Assembly (NCBI RefSeq): GCF_014649855.1
Contig: NZ_BMTV01000008.1
Span: 141,927-205,926 of the forward strand
DNA length: 64,000 nucleotides
Source of the DNA: Streptomyces roseolus
Lineage (GTDB): Bacteria; Actinomycetota; Actinomycetes; Streptomycetales; Streptomycetaceae
Direction: 5' to 3'
Shown: one piece after another, positions 10,822 through 19,209 of the stretch
How the letters are laid out: each line of letters opens with the position of its first letter
Position numbering within the stretch: the first letter of the stretch is position 1
Program-made: the position numbers and the translations under genes
Notes under the pieces: generated by a model
Databases searched by the model: none
Told to the model about the DNA's origin: nothing
Seen by the model: the letters and a program-made list of their open reading frames with translations, nothing else

Positions 10822-11235
10822 ATGGCCCCGCAGATGATCTTCGTGAACCTGCCCGTGAAGGACCTCGACGTCAGCAAGGCCTTCTACGAGAAGCTCGGCT
10901 ACTCGATCAACCCGCAGTTCAGCGACGAGACCGCCGCCTGTGTGGTGATCAGCGACACCATCTTCGTCATGCTGCTCACCGAGGAGAAGTTCGCCGGCTT
11001 CACCGCCCCGGGCAAGGCGATCGCCGACGCCTCGGCCACCACCCAGGTGCTGCTGACCCTGAACGCCGAGAGCCGCGAGAAGGCCGACGAACTGGCCGAC
11101 CGGGCCCTGGAGGTGGGCGGCGGCCCGGCGAAGGAGGCCATGGACATGGGCTTCATGTACGGCCGTTCCTTCGCCGACCCGGACGGCCACCACTGGGAGG
11201 TCTTCTGGATGGACCCGGCCGCCACGCAGGGCTGA
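10822..11235 (+). CDS. VOC (glyoxalase/bleomycin-resistance fold) protein
   Basis: This 137-residue protein has the paired beta-alpha-beta-beta-beta modules of the vicinal oxygen chelate fold. Typical elements are VNLPVKDLDVSKAFYEKLGY at the start and the closing SFADPDGHHWEVFWMDP. The sequence resembles the Lactoylglutathione-lyase-like VOC group often annotated as extradiol dioxygenase-like, but no substrate can be deduced. A good ribosome site (ggagaagaga) precedes the ATG. It is monocistronic. Confidence 0.85.
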   Translation: MAPQMIFVNLPVKDLDVSKAFYEKLGYSINPQFSDETAACVVISDTIFVMLLTEEKFAGFTAPGKAIADASATTQVLLTLNAESREKADELADRALEVGGGPAKEAMDMGFMYGRSFADPDGHHWEVFWMDPAATQG

Positions 11236-11251
11236 GCGCCCGAGCCGGGGA

Positions 11252-12019
11252 TCAGGCGGAGACGCCGCCGTCGACCACCAGGTCCGTGCCGACGGCGGAG
11301 CCCGCCGCGTCCGACGCGAGGTAGAGGACGGCCGCCGCGATCTCGGCGGCCGAGGAGATCCTGCCGAGCGGCGACTGCTCCTTCATCCGGACCTCGCGCT
11401 CGGCCTCCGTCTCGCCGGGCAGCAGCGACATCGTGGACTCCGAGGCGCCGGGGCTGACCGCGTTGATCCGCACCCCGTCGGCGATGTGGTCGCGGGCCGC
11501 GGCACGGGTGAGCGCCGAGACGGCCGCCTTGGAGACCTGGTAGCCGAAGACGCCCGGGATCCGGACGTGCGCGCCCAGGTTGGACGAGATGTTGACGATC
11601 GCCCCGCCGCCGTGCGCCCGCATGTGGGCGACCTCGGCCTGGAGGGCGTTCAGGACCCCGGTGACGTTGGTGTCGAGCAGGGCCTGCCAGTCGTCGAGGG
11701 GGAAGTCGGCGGCGCTGTGCCCGCCCCGGAAGATCCCCGCGTTGTTGACGGCGACGTCGAGTCCGCCGTACGCCTCGACCGTGCTCCGGACCAGTGCGCG
11801 GGCGGACGCGGGGTCCGTGACGTCGGCGGTGACGGCGGTGGCGGTACCGCCCTCGGCCTCGATCAGGGCGACGGTCGCGTCGAGGGTCGCGGCCGTGCGT
11901 CCCGCGGCCACCACCCTCGCGCCCTCGGCGGCGAAGGCGCGGGCGATCTCCCGGCCGAGGCCGGAGCCGGCGCCGGTGACGAGGACGGAACGGCCGGTGA
12001 AGCGTGCGGAAGCGGACAT
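11252..12019 (-). CDS. SDR-family oxidoreductase
   Basis: The 255-residue classical short-chain dehydrogenase has the NAD(P)-binding TGAGSGLG (near residue 15), NNAGIF near 90, catalytic Ser in NISSNLG, and YQVSK for the Tyr/Lys pair. The C-terminal YLASDAAGSAVGTDLVVDGG is typical of the family. I chose the ATG at 12019, preceded by aggggag, rather than the frame start at 12097, which would cross the tandem repeats and overlap the MFS gene. It is the last gene of a TetR > MFS > SDR cluster, which suggests modification and export of the same compound. The substrate is unknown. Confidence 0.88.
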   Translation of the reverse strand: MSASARFTGRSVLVTGAGSGLGREIARAFAAEGARVVAAGRTAATLDATVALIEAEGGTATAVTADVTDPASARALVRSTVEAYGGLDVAVNNAGIFRGGHSAADFPLDDWQALLDTNVTGVLNALQAEVAHMRAHGGGAIVNISSNLGAHVRIPGVFGYQVSKAAVSALTRAAARDHIADGVRINAVSPGASESTMSLLPGETEAEREVRMKEQSPLGRISSAAEIAAAVLYLASDAAGSAVGTDLVVDGGVSA

Positions 12020-12048
12020 GGGAACTCCCCTGTCGTCGGAGGTCGGTC

Positions 12049-12099
12049 GGAATCGCCGGTCGAGTGGAATCGCCGGCCGCGCGGAATCGTCGGTCACGT
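12049..12099. repeat. Three tandem 17-bp repeats between MFS and SDR genes
   Basis: Units at 12049-12065, 12066-12082 and 12083-12099 share GGAATCGYCGGYC followed by four variable bases. The third unit contains the stop codon of the upstream MFS gene, so the array probably grew from its 3' end. Confidence 0.75.
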
Positions 12100-13452
12100 G
12101 GCGAGACGGACGGTGAGGAGGGCGAGGGCGGCGAAGAGCGCCGCCGCCGCGGCGAGCGGCGCGGCCGGGCCGCCGAGGGTGAGCAGGGCGGCGAAGAGCA
12201 CGGTCGGCCCGAGCTCCATCGCCGTGTTCAGGACGCCGCCGGCGAGCCCGGCCCGGTCGGCCGGGACCCGTTCGGTGGCGAGGACGGCGGCGCCCGCGAA
12301 GGAGAGCGCCCCGCCGGCGGGCAGCAGGAGCAGTCCGGGCAGCAGCCCGTACGCGTAAGGGAGTTCAGCGCCGGTTGCGAGCAGCGCGAGCCCCGCACCG
12401 GCCGCGCCGAGTCCGGCGGCGGTGACCCGGCCGGGCCCGTACCGGCCGAGCAGCGGCCCCGCGCACCGGCCGGCGCCGAGCAGCGCGGCGGCGAAGGGCA
12501 CGAAGGCGGCCGAGGTGAGCGCGACCGAGTAACCGCGCTGCCGCTGGAGGTCGAGCGAGAGCAGGACGAAGACGGTGGCGGTGCCGGCGGCGGTGAGCGC
12601 GATCGCGGTGAGCCCGAGGAGCCGCCGCCGGTCGCGCAGGAAGTCCGGCGGGAGCAGCGGGTCGGCGGCCCGGCGTTCGGCGCGGGCGAAACCGGCGAGC
12701 AGGGCGAGCCCGCCGAGCAGCGGTACGAGGACGGGCGCGGAGTCCCACGGGTGGGCGTCGGTCAGCACCAGGCCGGTGCTGGCGAGCACGATCCCGGCGG
12801 TGGCGAGCAGGGCGCCCGGCAGGTCGAGGGCGCGGTCCGCGCCGGGCGGGGTGGCGGGCAGCAGCCGGGGCGCGAGGAGCAGGGCGGCGAGCGCGACGGC
12901 GACCGGCACGGCGAAGGAGGCGCGCCAGGAGGCGGCGGCGGTGAGGGCGCCGGAGAGCAGGTTCCCGGCGGTGGCGCCGAGCACGGAGAGGCCGCCCCAG
13001 GTGCCCATCGCCCGTCCGTACGCGGCGGGTCCGGGGTACAGGGCGCGCAGCGCGCCCATCGCGGCCGGGGCGACGAGCGCGGCTCCGGTGCCCTGCGCGA
13101 AGCGGGCGCCGAGCAGGGCGGCGTAGCCGGGGGCGAGCGGGGCGAGCGCGGAGGCGGCGGCGAAGAGGAGCAGTCCGGCGGTGAGCGCCCGGCGGGCGCC
13201 GTACCGGTCCGCGAGCCGGCCGCCGAGCAGCAGGAGCCCGGCGAAGGTCAGCCCGTAGGCGGCGCTGAGCAGGATCAACCGCCCCTGGTCCAGGCCGAAT
13301 TCGTCGGCGATCCGGGGAAGCGGCACGGCGAGCGAGGCGAGCGTGAAGACGAGCGTCGCCTGCACGGTCCCGAGCAGGGCGAATCCCCGGCGGGCAGCCC
13401 GGTGGCCCCCCGGGGGCGTGATCGGTGTCGCGGTTCCCTCGTACGTCGTCAT
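12094..13452 (-). CDS. MFS transporter
   Basis: This 452-residue protein has 12-14 hydrophobic segments and motif A (GGRLADRYGARR) after TM2. It belongs with the drug:H+ antiporters and is close in design to the pump at 432-1874. The ATG at 13452 has a G-rich site upstream. An 18-bp element at 13478-13495 recurs before the TetR gene, implying TetR control. It lies between TetR (13546-14130) and the SDR enzyme on the same strand. The C-terminal third is very Ala/Leu-rich. The substrate is unknown. Confidence 0.85.
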   Translation of the reverse strand: MTTYEGTATPITPPGGHRAARRGFALLGTVQATLVFTLASLAVPLPRIADEFGLDQGRLILLSAAYGLTFAGLLLLGGRLADRYGARRALTAGLLLFAAASALAPLAPGYAALLGARFAQGTGAALVAPAAMGALRALYPGPAAYGRAMGTWGGLSVLGATAGNLLSGALTAAASWRASFAVPVAVALAALLLAPRLLPATPPGADRALDLPGALLATAGIVLASTGLVLTDAHPWDSAPVLVPLLGGLALLAGFARAERRAADPLLPPDFLRDRRRLLGLTAIALTAAGTATVFVLLSLDLQRQRGYSVALTSAAFVPFAAALLGAGRCAGPLLGRYGPGRVTAAGLGAAGAGLALLATGAELPYAYGLLPGLLLLPAGGALSFAGAAVLATERVPADRAGLAGGVLNTAMELGPTVLFAALLTLGGPAAPLAAAAALFAALALLTVRLAT

Positions 13453-13477
13453 GCCGTCCCCCCGTACCCTCCATATT

Positions 13478-13495
13478 TGACCGTACGTTCCAGAA
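13478..13495. promoter_or_regulatory. Candidate TetR operator before the MFS gene
   Basis: The element TGACCGTACGTTCCAGAA is 26 bases upstream of the MFS start. It matches the element before the TetR gene at 16 of 18 positions when read on the opposite strand. Its core is a near-palindrome, as expected for a TetR dimer. Confidence 0.55.
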
Positions 13496-13545
13496 TGAGG
13501 CCCGAGAAAAGGCGCCCCCGCAAGGGCGCCCGTCCTTCCGGCCGC

Positions 13546-14130
13546 TCAGTCGAGCAGCCGCAGGGCCTCCTCCGCCGCGTCCCGGACCCTGGCCGGGTCC
13601 GTCGACGCCTTGCCGACCACCCGGATCCCCTGGAGCAGGACCAGGAGCATCCGGGAGAGGGCGCGCGGATCGCGGTCCCCCGGCAGTTCCCCCTGCGCGC
13701 GGGCCCGGGTGAGCGCCGCGTGCAGCAGGGTCTCGATCTGCTCCCAGCTGAGCTCCACCCGGCGGGCCACCGCCGGATCGCGCGGGGCCAGCTCCGCCGC
13801 CGAGTTGGTGACGAAACACCCGCTCAGGCGCAGTCCCTCCGCCGTCGCCTCGGCGGCGAAGCGGCGGACGAGCGCCCGCACGGCCGGCAGCGCCGGGCCC
13901 GGCGCGGACAGCTCCTCGACGAGCCGGGGGTCCCGGGTCTCCAGGTAGCGGTCCATCGCCTTCAGGTACAGCTCGTGCTTGCTGCCGAAGGTCGCGTAGA
14001 GGCTGGCCCGGCCGATCCCGAGGTGCTCCACGAGGTCCGCCATCGACGTCGCCTCGTAGCCGCGCGCCCAGAACAGGTCGAGCGCCGCCTGGAGCGCGGC
14101 CCCGGGGTCGAATTCCTTGGTCCTGGCCAC
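13546..14130 (-). CDS. TetR/AcrR-family repressor
   Basis: The 194-residue protein has an N-terminal TetR helix-turn-helix (FWARGYEATSMADLVEHLGI and GRASLYATFGSKHELYLKAM, residues 20-60) and an all-helical ligand domain. The GTG at 14130 gives the family-typical start VARTKEFDPGAALQAAL. The longer frame to 14241 would overlap nirD. It is encoded upstream of an MFS pump and an SDR enzyme, and matching operators precede both TetR and the MFS gene, so autoregulation plus repression of the cluster is likely. The inducer is unknown. Confidence 0.88.
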   Translation of the reverse strand: MARTKEFDPGAALQAALDLFWARGYEATSMADLVEHLGIGRASLYATFGSKHELYLKAMDRYLETRDPRLVEELSAPGPALPAVRALVRRFAAEATAEGLRLSGCFVTNSAAELAPRDPAVARRVELSWEQIETLLHAALTRARAQGELPGDRDPRALSRMLLVLLQGIRVVGKASTDPARVRDAAEEALRLLD

Positions 14131-14147
14131 GCGAGGACCGTACGCCT

Positions 14148-14165
14148 TTCTGGAACGACCGGTCA
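14148..14165. promoter_or_regulatory. Candidate TetR operator before the TetR gene
   Basis: The complement reads TGACCGGTCGTTCCAGAA, matching the element before the MFS gene at 16 of 18 bases. It lies 18-35 bases upstream of the TetR start codon. Confidence 0.55.
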
Positions 14166-14186
14166 AGCTTTCTCGGGGCGGTCCCG

Positions 14187-14522
14187 TCAGGTGAGGCGGA
14201 CCGGGTAGACCGCCACCGTCACCTCGTCGTCGTCCAGGCACCGACCCGTCTCCAGGTCGAAGCGCTGCTTCAGCAGCGGCGAGGCCACGAACGGCCGCCC
14301 GTCCGCCGTTCCGATCAGCCCCCGGGACAGCACCTGCGCCCCGGTGAACGGATCGCGGTTGTCGATCGCGTACGCCCGCCCCGCCCGGTCCCGGAAGACC
14401 GCCGCCTGCCGGCCGTCCGGCAGCAGCGCCGCCAGGCCGCGGCCCGGGGTCAGCCGGGCCTCCTCGCAGACCGCCATCCAGGAGTCGGGGGCCGGGGAGA
14501 GTTCGAGGGTCGCCGTGGTCAT
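14187..14522 (-). CDS. nirD: Nitrite reductase small subunit
   Basis: This 111-residue protein has a Rieske-like fold and is the small subunit of assimilatory NADH-nitrite reductase. As usual for NirD, the Cys/His ligands of true Rieske proteins are absent. Recognisable parts are AVCEEARLTPGRGLAALL, YAIDNRDPFTGAQVLSRGLIG and SPLLKQRFDLETGRCLDD. Its ATG overlaps the nirB stop (ATGA), so the two are translationally coupled. It is the last gene of the FAD-reductase > nirB > nirD operon. Confidence 0.93.
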   Translation of the reverse strand: MTTATLELSPAPDSWMAVCEEARLTPGRGLAALLPDGRQAAVFRDRAGRAYAIDNRDPFTGAQVLSRGLIGTADGRPFVASPLLKQRFDLETGRCLDDDEVTVAVYPVRLT

Positions 14523-17050
14523 CGGGAGGCTCCTTCCAGGGTGCCGATCGTCAGGATCGTGAGGTCCGGCTTGATCTGGTCGCGCTCCGGCACGAACCGG
14601 ACCGTCGGGTCGGGCGTCTCCGGCGCGTTCACGAAGGAGACGAAGCGCCGCAGCCGCTCCGGGTCGTCCAGGGTCCGCGCCCACTCGTCCTGGTAGTCGG
14701 CGACGTGCGCGGCCATCAGGCCCTCCAGCTCGTCGCAGAGGCCCAGCGAGTCCTTCACGATCACGTCCCGGAGGTGGTCGAGGCCGCCCTCCAGGCGCTC
14801 CAGCCACACCGACGTCCGCTCCAGGCGGTCCGCCGTCCGGATGTAGAACATCAGGAACCGGTCGATGAGCCGGATCAGTTCGGCGTCCGACAGGTCCTGG
14901 GCGAGCAGGTCGGCGTGGCGCGGGGTCGCGCCGCCGTTGCCGCCGACGTACAGGTTCCAGCCGTTCGCCGTGGCGATCACGCCGAAGTCCTTCGACTGGG
15001 CCTCGGCGCACTCGCGGGCGCAGCCGGAGACCGCCGACTTCAGCTTGTGCGGGGCGCGCAGGCCCCGGTAGCGCAGCTCCAGCTGGATCGCCATCTTCAC
15101 CGAGTCCTGGACGCCGTAGCGGCACCAGGTCTGTCCCACGCAGGACTTCACGGTGCGCAGCGCCTTGCCGTAGGCGTGGCCGGACTCGAAGCCGGCGTCC
15201 ACCAGGCGGGTCCAGATCGCCGGGAGCTGGTCGACGCGGGCACCGAAGAGGTCGATCCGCTGACCGCCGGTGATCTTCGTGTAGAGGCCGTAGTCGCGGG
15301 CCACCTCACCGATCACGATCAGCTTCTCCGGGGTGATCTCGCCGCCGGGGATGCGGGGGACCACCGAGTAGGAGCCGTTGCGCTGGAGGTTGGCGAGGTG
15401 GTGGTCGTTGGTGTCCTGGAGCGCGGCCTGCTCGCCGTCCAGGATGTAGCCGTCCAGGCCGATGGCCGGTGCGAGCGAGGCCAGGATCGAGCCGACGGTC
15501 GGCTTGCAGACCTCGCAGCCCTCGCCGCCCTTCGCGCCGTCCCGGCCGTGCGAGTCGAGCAGCGCCGCGAAGGACGTCACCCGCAGGGTGCGGGCGATCT
15601 CGTACAGCTCGCTGCGGGAGTACGAGAAGCAGCCGCACAGGCCCTGGTCGGCCGCCTTCGGCAGCAGCTTCTCGATGACCTTCACGCAACTGCCGCAGCC
15701 GGTGCCGGCCTTGGTGCACTTCTTCACCTCGGGCAGCGAGGCGCACTGGGTGATGGCGTGCTTGGTCACGTTGTGGCAGGAGCAGATGACGGCGTCGTCC
15801 GGCAGCGCCGACGGGCCGAGCGCCACCGGTGCCCCCGCGCCCGCCGGGAGCACCAGCTGCTCGGGGGAGACCGGCGGTCTGGTGCCGGTCAGCGGGCGCA
15901 GCAGGCCGTACGACTCGGCGTCGCCGACCAGGACGCCGCCGAGGAGCCGGCCCTCGCCGTCCACCACCAGCTTCTTGTAGACGCCGGCGCGGGAGTCCGC
16001 GTACACGACGTCGAGGCAGCCCTCGGTGGTGCCGTGCGCGTCGCCGAAGGAGGCGACGTCCACGCCGAGCAGCTTCAGCTTGGTCGACAGGTCGGCGCCG
16101 GTGAAGCCGTCCCCGGGCTCCTCCTCGGCGAGCACGCCGGCCACCGTCTGCGCCATCTCGTACCCCGGCGCGACCAGGCCGTAGACCCGCCCGTCCGCGG
16201 CGAGCGCGCACTCGCCGATCGCGAAGACCGCCGGGTCGGAGGTGCGGCAGTGCGCGTCGACGGCGATGCCGCCGCGCTCGCCCACGTCGAGCCCGCACTC
16301 GCGCGCCAGCTGGTCCCGGGGACGCACGCCCGCCGAGAACACCACCATGTCGACGGCGAGTTCGGAGCCGTCCGACAGCCTCATGCCGGTCACGGACCCG
16401 TCGGCCGTCACGACCTCCTGGGTGCCCGTGCCGGTGTGCACGGTCAGCCCCATCTGCTCGATCGTCCGCAGCAGCGCCGCGCCGCCGCCCTCGTCGACCT
16501 GGACCGGCATCAGCCGCGGGGCGAACTCCACGATGTGGGTGTCGAGCCCGAGGCCCTTCAGCGCGCCGGCCGCCTCCAGACCCAGCAGGCCGCCGCCGAC
16601 CACGGCACCCGTCGTCGCCGTCTTCGCGTACTCCTCGATGGCGAGGAGGTCCTCGATCGTCCGGTAGACGAAGCAGCCGGTGGCGTCCTTCCCGGGCACC
16701 GGCGGGACGAAGGGGTACGAGCCGGTGGCGAGCACCAGGTGGTCGTAGGCGACGGTCCGCCCCGACCGGGCGGTCACGGTCCGCGCCGCGCGGTCGATGG
16801 CCACGACGGGCTCGTCGGTGTACAGCTCGATGCCGTGCCTCTCCATGAAGCCGTCCTCGACCATCGACAGGTCGTCGGGCGTCTTCCCGGAGAAGTACGA
16901 GGTCAGCTGGACGCGGTCGTACGCCGGGCGGGGCTCCTCGCAGAGGACCACGATCCGGGCCCGCTCGGTGACGCCCCGGTCGGCGAGCGCCTCCAGGAAC
17001 CGCTGGCCGACCATTCCGTGGCCGACCAGGACGATGGTGGGGGTGGTCAT
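14519..17050 (-). CDS. nirB: Assimilatory nitrite reductase [NAD(P)H] large subunit
   Basis: This 843-residue enzyme reduces nitrite to ammonium. The order is an FAD/NADH reductase domain (IVLVGHGMVGQRFLEAL; second Rossmann GAVVGGGLLGLEAAGAL), a BFD-like [2Fe-2S] domain (VICSCHNVTK with CGSC) and a C-terminal sulfite/nitrite reductase domain. The siroheme-[4Fe-4S] ligands are present: CVGQTWC and GCARECAEA. The length and domain order match known NirB. It overlaps the upstream FAD gene and downstream nirD by ATGA junctions. The operon sits behind a GlnR-like box, which fits induction under nitrogen limitation. Confidence 0.96.
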   Translation of the reverse strand: MTTPTIVLVGHGMVGQRFLEALADRGVTERARIVVLCEEPRPAYDRVQLTSYFSGKTPDDLSMVEDGFMERHGIELYTDEPVVAIDRAARTVTARSGRTVAYDHLVLATGSYPFVPPVPGKDATGCFVYRTIEDLLAIEEYAKTATTGAVVGGGLLGLEAAGALKGLGLDTHIVEFAPRLMPVQVDEGGGAALLRTIEQMGLTVHTGTGTQEVVTADGSVTGMRLSDGSELAVDMVVFSAGVRPRDQLARECGLDVGERGGIAVDAHCRTSDPAVFAIGECALAADGRVYGLVAPGYEMAQTVAGVLAEEEPGDGFTGADLSTKLKLLGVDVASFGDAHGTTEGCLDVVYADSRAGVYKKLVVDGEGRLLGGVLVGDAESYGLLRPLTGTRPPVSPEQLVLPAGAGAPVALGPSALPDDAVICSCHNVTKHAITQCASLPEVKKCTKAGTGCGSCVKVIEKLLPKAADQGLCGCFSYSRSELYEIARTLRVTSFAALLDSHGRDGAKGGEGCEVCKPTVGSILASLAPAIGLDGYILDGEQAALQDTNDHHLANLQRNGSYSVVPRIPGGEITPEKLIVIGEVARDYGLYTKITGGQRIDLFGARVDQLPAIWTRLVDAGFESGHAYGKALRTVKSCVGQTWCRYGVQDSVKMAIQLELRYRGLRAPHKLKSAVSGCARECAEAQSKDFGVIATANGWNLYVGGNGGATPRHADLLAQDLSDAELIRLIDRFLMFYIRTADRLERTSVWLERLEGGLDHLRDVIVKDSLGLCDELEGLMAAHVADYQDEWARTLDDPERLRRFVSFVNAPETPDPTVRFVPERDQIKPDLTILTIGTLEGASR

Positions 17051-18237
17051 GAGGAGCCTCCGTCGTGGGTGAGCAGGTGAAGCAGGGGGGCCTCCGGGAG
17101 GGCCTCGTCGCCCTCCCAGGCCCGGGCGAGCGCGCCGACCGCGGCCAGATCGCCGAGGAGGACGCCCCCGACGAGCCGGTTGTCGCGGACGACGACCTTG
17201 CGGTAGGCGCCCTTGGTCGCGTCGGCCAGCTGGACGACGTCGTCCCCCGGCCGCGGGGTGGCCTCGCCGAAGGCGGCGAGGTCCAGCGGCTGCGCACCGC
17301 CGAGGGTGAGCCGGGTGAGGGCCCGGGTGCCGGTGTAGCGGGGCCCGGCGGTGCCGGACAGCACGTCGGCGAGGACGTCGGCCTGTTCGAGCGCCGGGCC
17401 GGCCAGGCCGTAGACCCGGCCGTCGTGCTCGGCGCAGTCGCCGATCGCGTGGATGTACGGGTCCGAGGTCCGCAGCTCGTCGTCGACGACGACGCCGCCG
17501 CGGACGTCGAGCCCGGCCTCGCGGGCCAGCGCCACCCGGGGCCGCACCCCGCAGGCCAGGACGACGACCTGGGCGTCCAGGACGAAGCCGTCGGCCAGTT
17601 CGACCGCCGTCACCGCCCCGTCCCGCTGCCGCAGCCCGCTGACCCGGCACTCGGTGTGCGTCTCGACGCCGAGACCGTCCAGGTGCTCCCGCAGCAGCCC
17701 GGAGGCGTGCGGGTCCAGGTGCCGCTCCATCAGGCCCTCGCCCTGCTGGGTGAGGACCACCTCGGCGCCGAGCGCGGCGAGCGCCCGCGCCGCCGACACC
17801 CCGAGGAGGCCGCCGCCGATGACGACCGCCCGCACCCCGGGCCGGACGACGGCCCGCAGCGCCAGGCAGTCGTCGAGCGTGCGGAAGGAGTGCACGCCCT
17901 CCGGGAGCTCCGCCCCGCGCAGACCGCGCAGCGGCGGCAGCACCGGGTTGGAGCCGGTGGCGAGCACCAGCCGGTCGTACGGCACGAGCTCGCCGTCGGA
18001 GCACTCCACCGTCCGGGCCGCCCGGTCGATCCCCACCACCCGCACCCCGCGGCGCACCGGCTCGCGCGGCTCGGGCAGGGCGACGACCTCGGGGGCGTAC
18101 CGTCCGGCGAGGACGTCGGCGAGCAGCACCCGGTTGTACGGGGTGTGCGGCTCCTCGCCGAGGAGGGTGACCGGCAGGCGCTGGGCGAGGCGGAGGCCCG
18201 CCGTTCCGCCTCCGACCACCACGATCCGTGTACTCAT
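17047..18237 (-). CDS. FAD-dependent NAD(P) oxidoreductase of the nitrite/nitrate operon
   Basis: The 396-residue flavoprotein resembles the first 400 residues of NirB: VVVGGGTAGLRLAQRLP at the N-terminus, a second Rossmann AVVIGGGLLGVSAARAL near 150, and SDPYIHAIGDCAEHDGRVYGL for FAD. It carries no Fe-S domain. Being first in an ATGA-coupled operon with nirB and nirD, it may supply electrons to nitrite reductase or to the stand-alone nitrate reductase at 27.4-29.5 kb, which has no reductase domain of its own. That role is inferred. No Shine-Dalgarno sequence is visible before the ATG, which lies only 24 bases from the GlnR-like box, so translation may be leaderless. Confidence 0.85.
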   Translation of the reverse strand: MSTRIVVVGGGTAGLRLAQRLPVTLLGEEPHTPYNRVLLADVLAGRYAPEVVALPEPREPVRRGVRVVGIDRAARTVECSDGELVPYDRLVLATGSNPVLPPLRGLRGAELPEGVHSFRTLDDCLALRAVVRPGVRAVVIGGGLLGVSAARALAALGAEVVLTQQGEGLMERHLDPHASGLLREHLDGLGVETHTECRVSGLRQRDGAVTAVELADGFVLDAQVVVLACGVRPRVALAREAGLDVRGGVVVDDELRTSDPYIHAIGDCAEHDGRVYGLAGPALEQADVLADVLSGTAGPRYTGTRALTRLTLGGAQPLDLAAFGEATPRPGDDVVQLADATKGAYRKVVVRDNRLVGGVLLGDLAAVGALARAWEGDEALPEAPLLHLLTHDGGSS

Positions 18238-18260
18238 GTCCGGAAGGGTGCGGGCCCGGT

Positions 18261-18298
18261 GTTTCCCGGTGGCATCCCGGCTGTTTCCCGCACGGAAC
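18261..18298 (-). promoter_or_regulatory. GlnR-like box upstream of the nir operon
   Basis: Read on the minus strand, the five-base elements GTTCC, GAAAC, GATGC and GAAAC occur in order, each separated by exactly six bases. The Streptomyces GlnR consensus is gTnAc-n6-GaAAc-n6-gTnAc-n6-GaAAc. Both GAAAC elements are perfect, the first gTnAc has one mismatch and the second two. The box ends 24 bases before the operon's first start codon. Confidence 0.7.
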
Positions 18299-18381
18299 GC
18301 TGATCTCCGCGGGGCGGGGGGCGGGCTGTGAGGGCGCGGGGCCGCCCAAGCTCAGAGTTCGCTCAACGATCACGGGATCCG

Positions 18382-18411
18382 TGGACGGGCCAACGATCCC
18401 GTCCCTAGGCT
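18382..18411 (+). promoter_or_regulatory. Promoter giving a leaderless TauE/SafE transcript
   Basis: TGGACG (18382-18387) and TAGGCT (18406-18411) are 18 bases apart. The ATG follows the -10 by six bases, so the start codon is at the predicted transcription start. Confidence 0.5.
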
Positions 18412-18417
18412 CGCCGC

Positions 18418-19200
18418 ATGCCCGAGATCACGCTCACCACCCTCGTCCTGCTGTGTCTGGCCGCGCTCGTCGCGGGCTGGATCGACGCCGTGGTCGGAGG
18501 CGGCGGGCTGCTGCTCCTGCCGGCGCTGCTGATCGCCTTCCCGAACGCGGCGAACGGATACGTCCTCGGCACCAACAAGGCGGTCGCGATCGTGGGCACG
18601 ACCGGTGCGGCCGTCACGTACGCGCGCAAGACGAAGGTGCCGGTGGGGACGGCGGTGCGGGTCGGGCTCGCGGCCCTCGCGGGTTCGTCGTTCGGCGCCC
18701 TGTTCGTGACCATGGTCAGCAAGGAGGTGCTGCGTCCGCTGATCATCGTCGTGCTGGTCGCGGTGGCCGCGTTCGTGATCCTGAAGCCGTCGTTCGGCGT
18801 GCGGGCGGAGGAGGACCGGGCGCCGCTCACCCGGGCCCGGATCGTCACGGCGATCGTCCTCGTCGGCGGCGGGATCGGCTTCTACGACGGGCTGTTCGGG
18901 CCCGGCACCGGCACCTTCCTGGTGCTCGCGCTGACCGCCGTGCTCCACCTCGACCTGGTGACGGCCTCCGCCACCGCCAAGATCGTCAACGTCTGCACCA
19001 ACGGGGGCGCGCTCGCCATGTTCGCCTACCAGGGCACCGTCTACTGGCAGCTGGCCGCGCTCATGGCTGCCTTCAACCTGACCGGCGGGATGGTCGGCGC
19101 CCGGATGGCGCTCAGCAAGGGCTCGGGGTTCGTCCGCGGGGTGCTGCTGGTCGTGGTCCTGTCGATGGTGGCGAAGCTGGGCTGGGACCAGTGGGCGTGA
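18418..19200 (+). CDS. TauE/SafE-family membrane transporter
   Basis: The 260-residue protein has about eight hydrophobic segments and the duplicated TauE/SafE layout. The first Gly-rich loop is GWIDAVVGGGGLLLLPALL with NAANGYVLGTNKAVAIVGT, and the second is GFYDGLFGPGTGTFLVLAL. Family members export or import sulfite, sulfoacetate, taurine-derived or other organic anions; which one here is not visible. It is divergent from the nir operon, and the intergenic region could serve both. Because there is no ribosome site and a -10 sits six bases before the ATG, a leaderless mRNA is likely. Confidence 0.88.
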   Translation: MPEITLTTLVLLCLAALVAGWIDAVVGGGGLLLLPALLIAFPNAANGYVLGTNKAVAIVGTTGAAVTYARKTKVPVGTAVRVGLAALAGSSFGALFVTMVSKEVLRPLIIVVLVAVAAFVILKPSFGVRAEEDRAPLTRARIVTAIVLVGGGIGFYDGLFGPGTGTFLVLALTAVLHLDLVTASATAKIVNVCTNGGALAMFAYQGTVYWQLAALMAAFNLTGGMVGARMALSKGSGFVRGVLLVVVLSMVAKLGWDQWA

Positions 19201-19209
19201 GCCGCCGGC

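Noticed and set aside
12004..14208. Long plus-strand frame opposite the MFS and TetR genes
   Set aside because: Its Gly/Glu/Arg composition is typical of the antisense of Ala/Leu-rich membrane genes; the true genes are on the minus strand.
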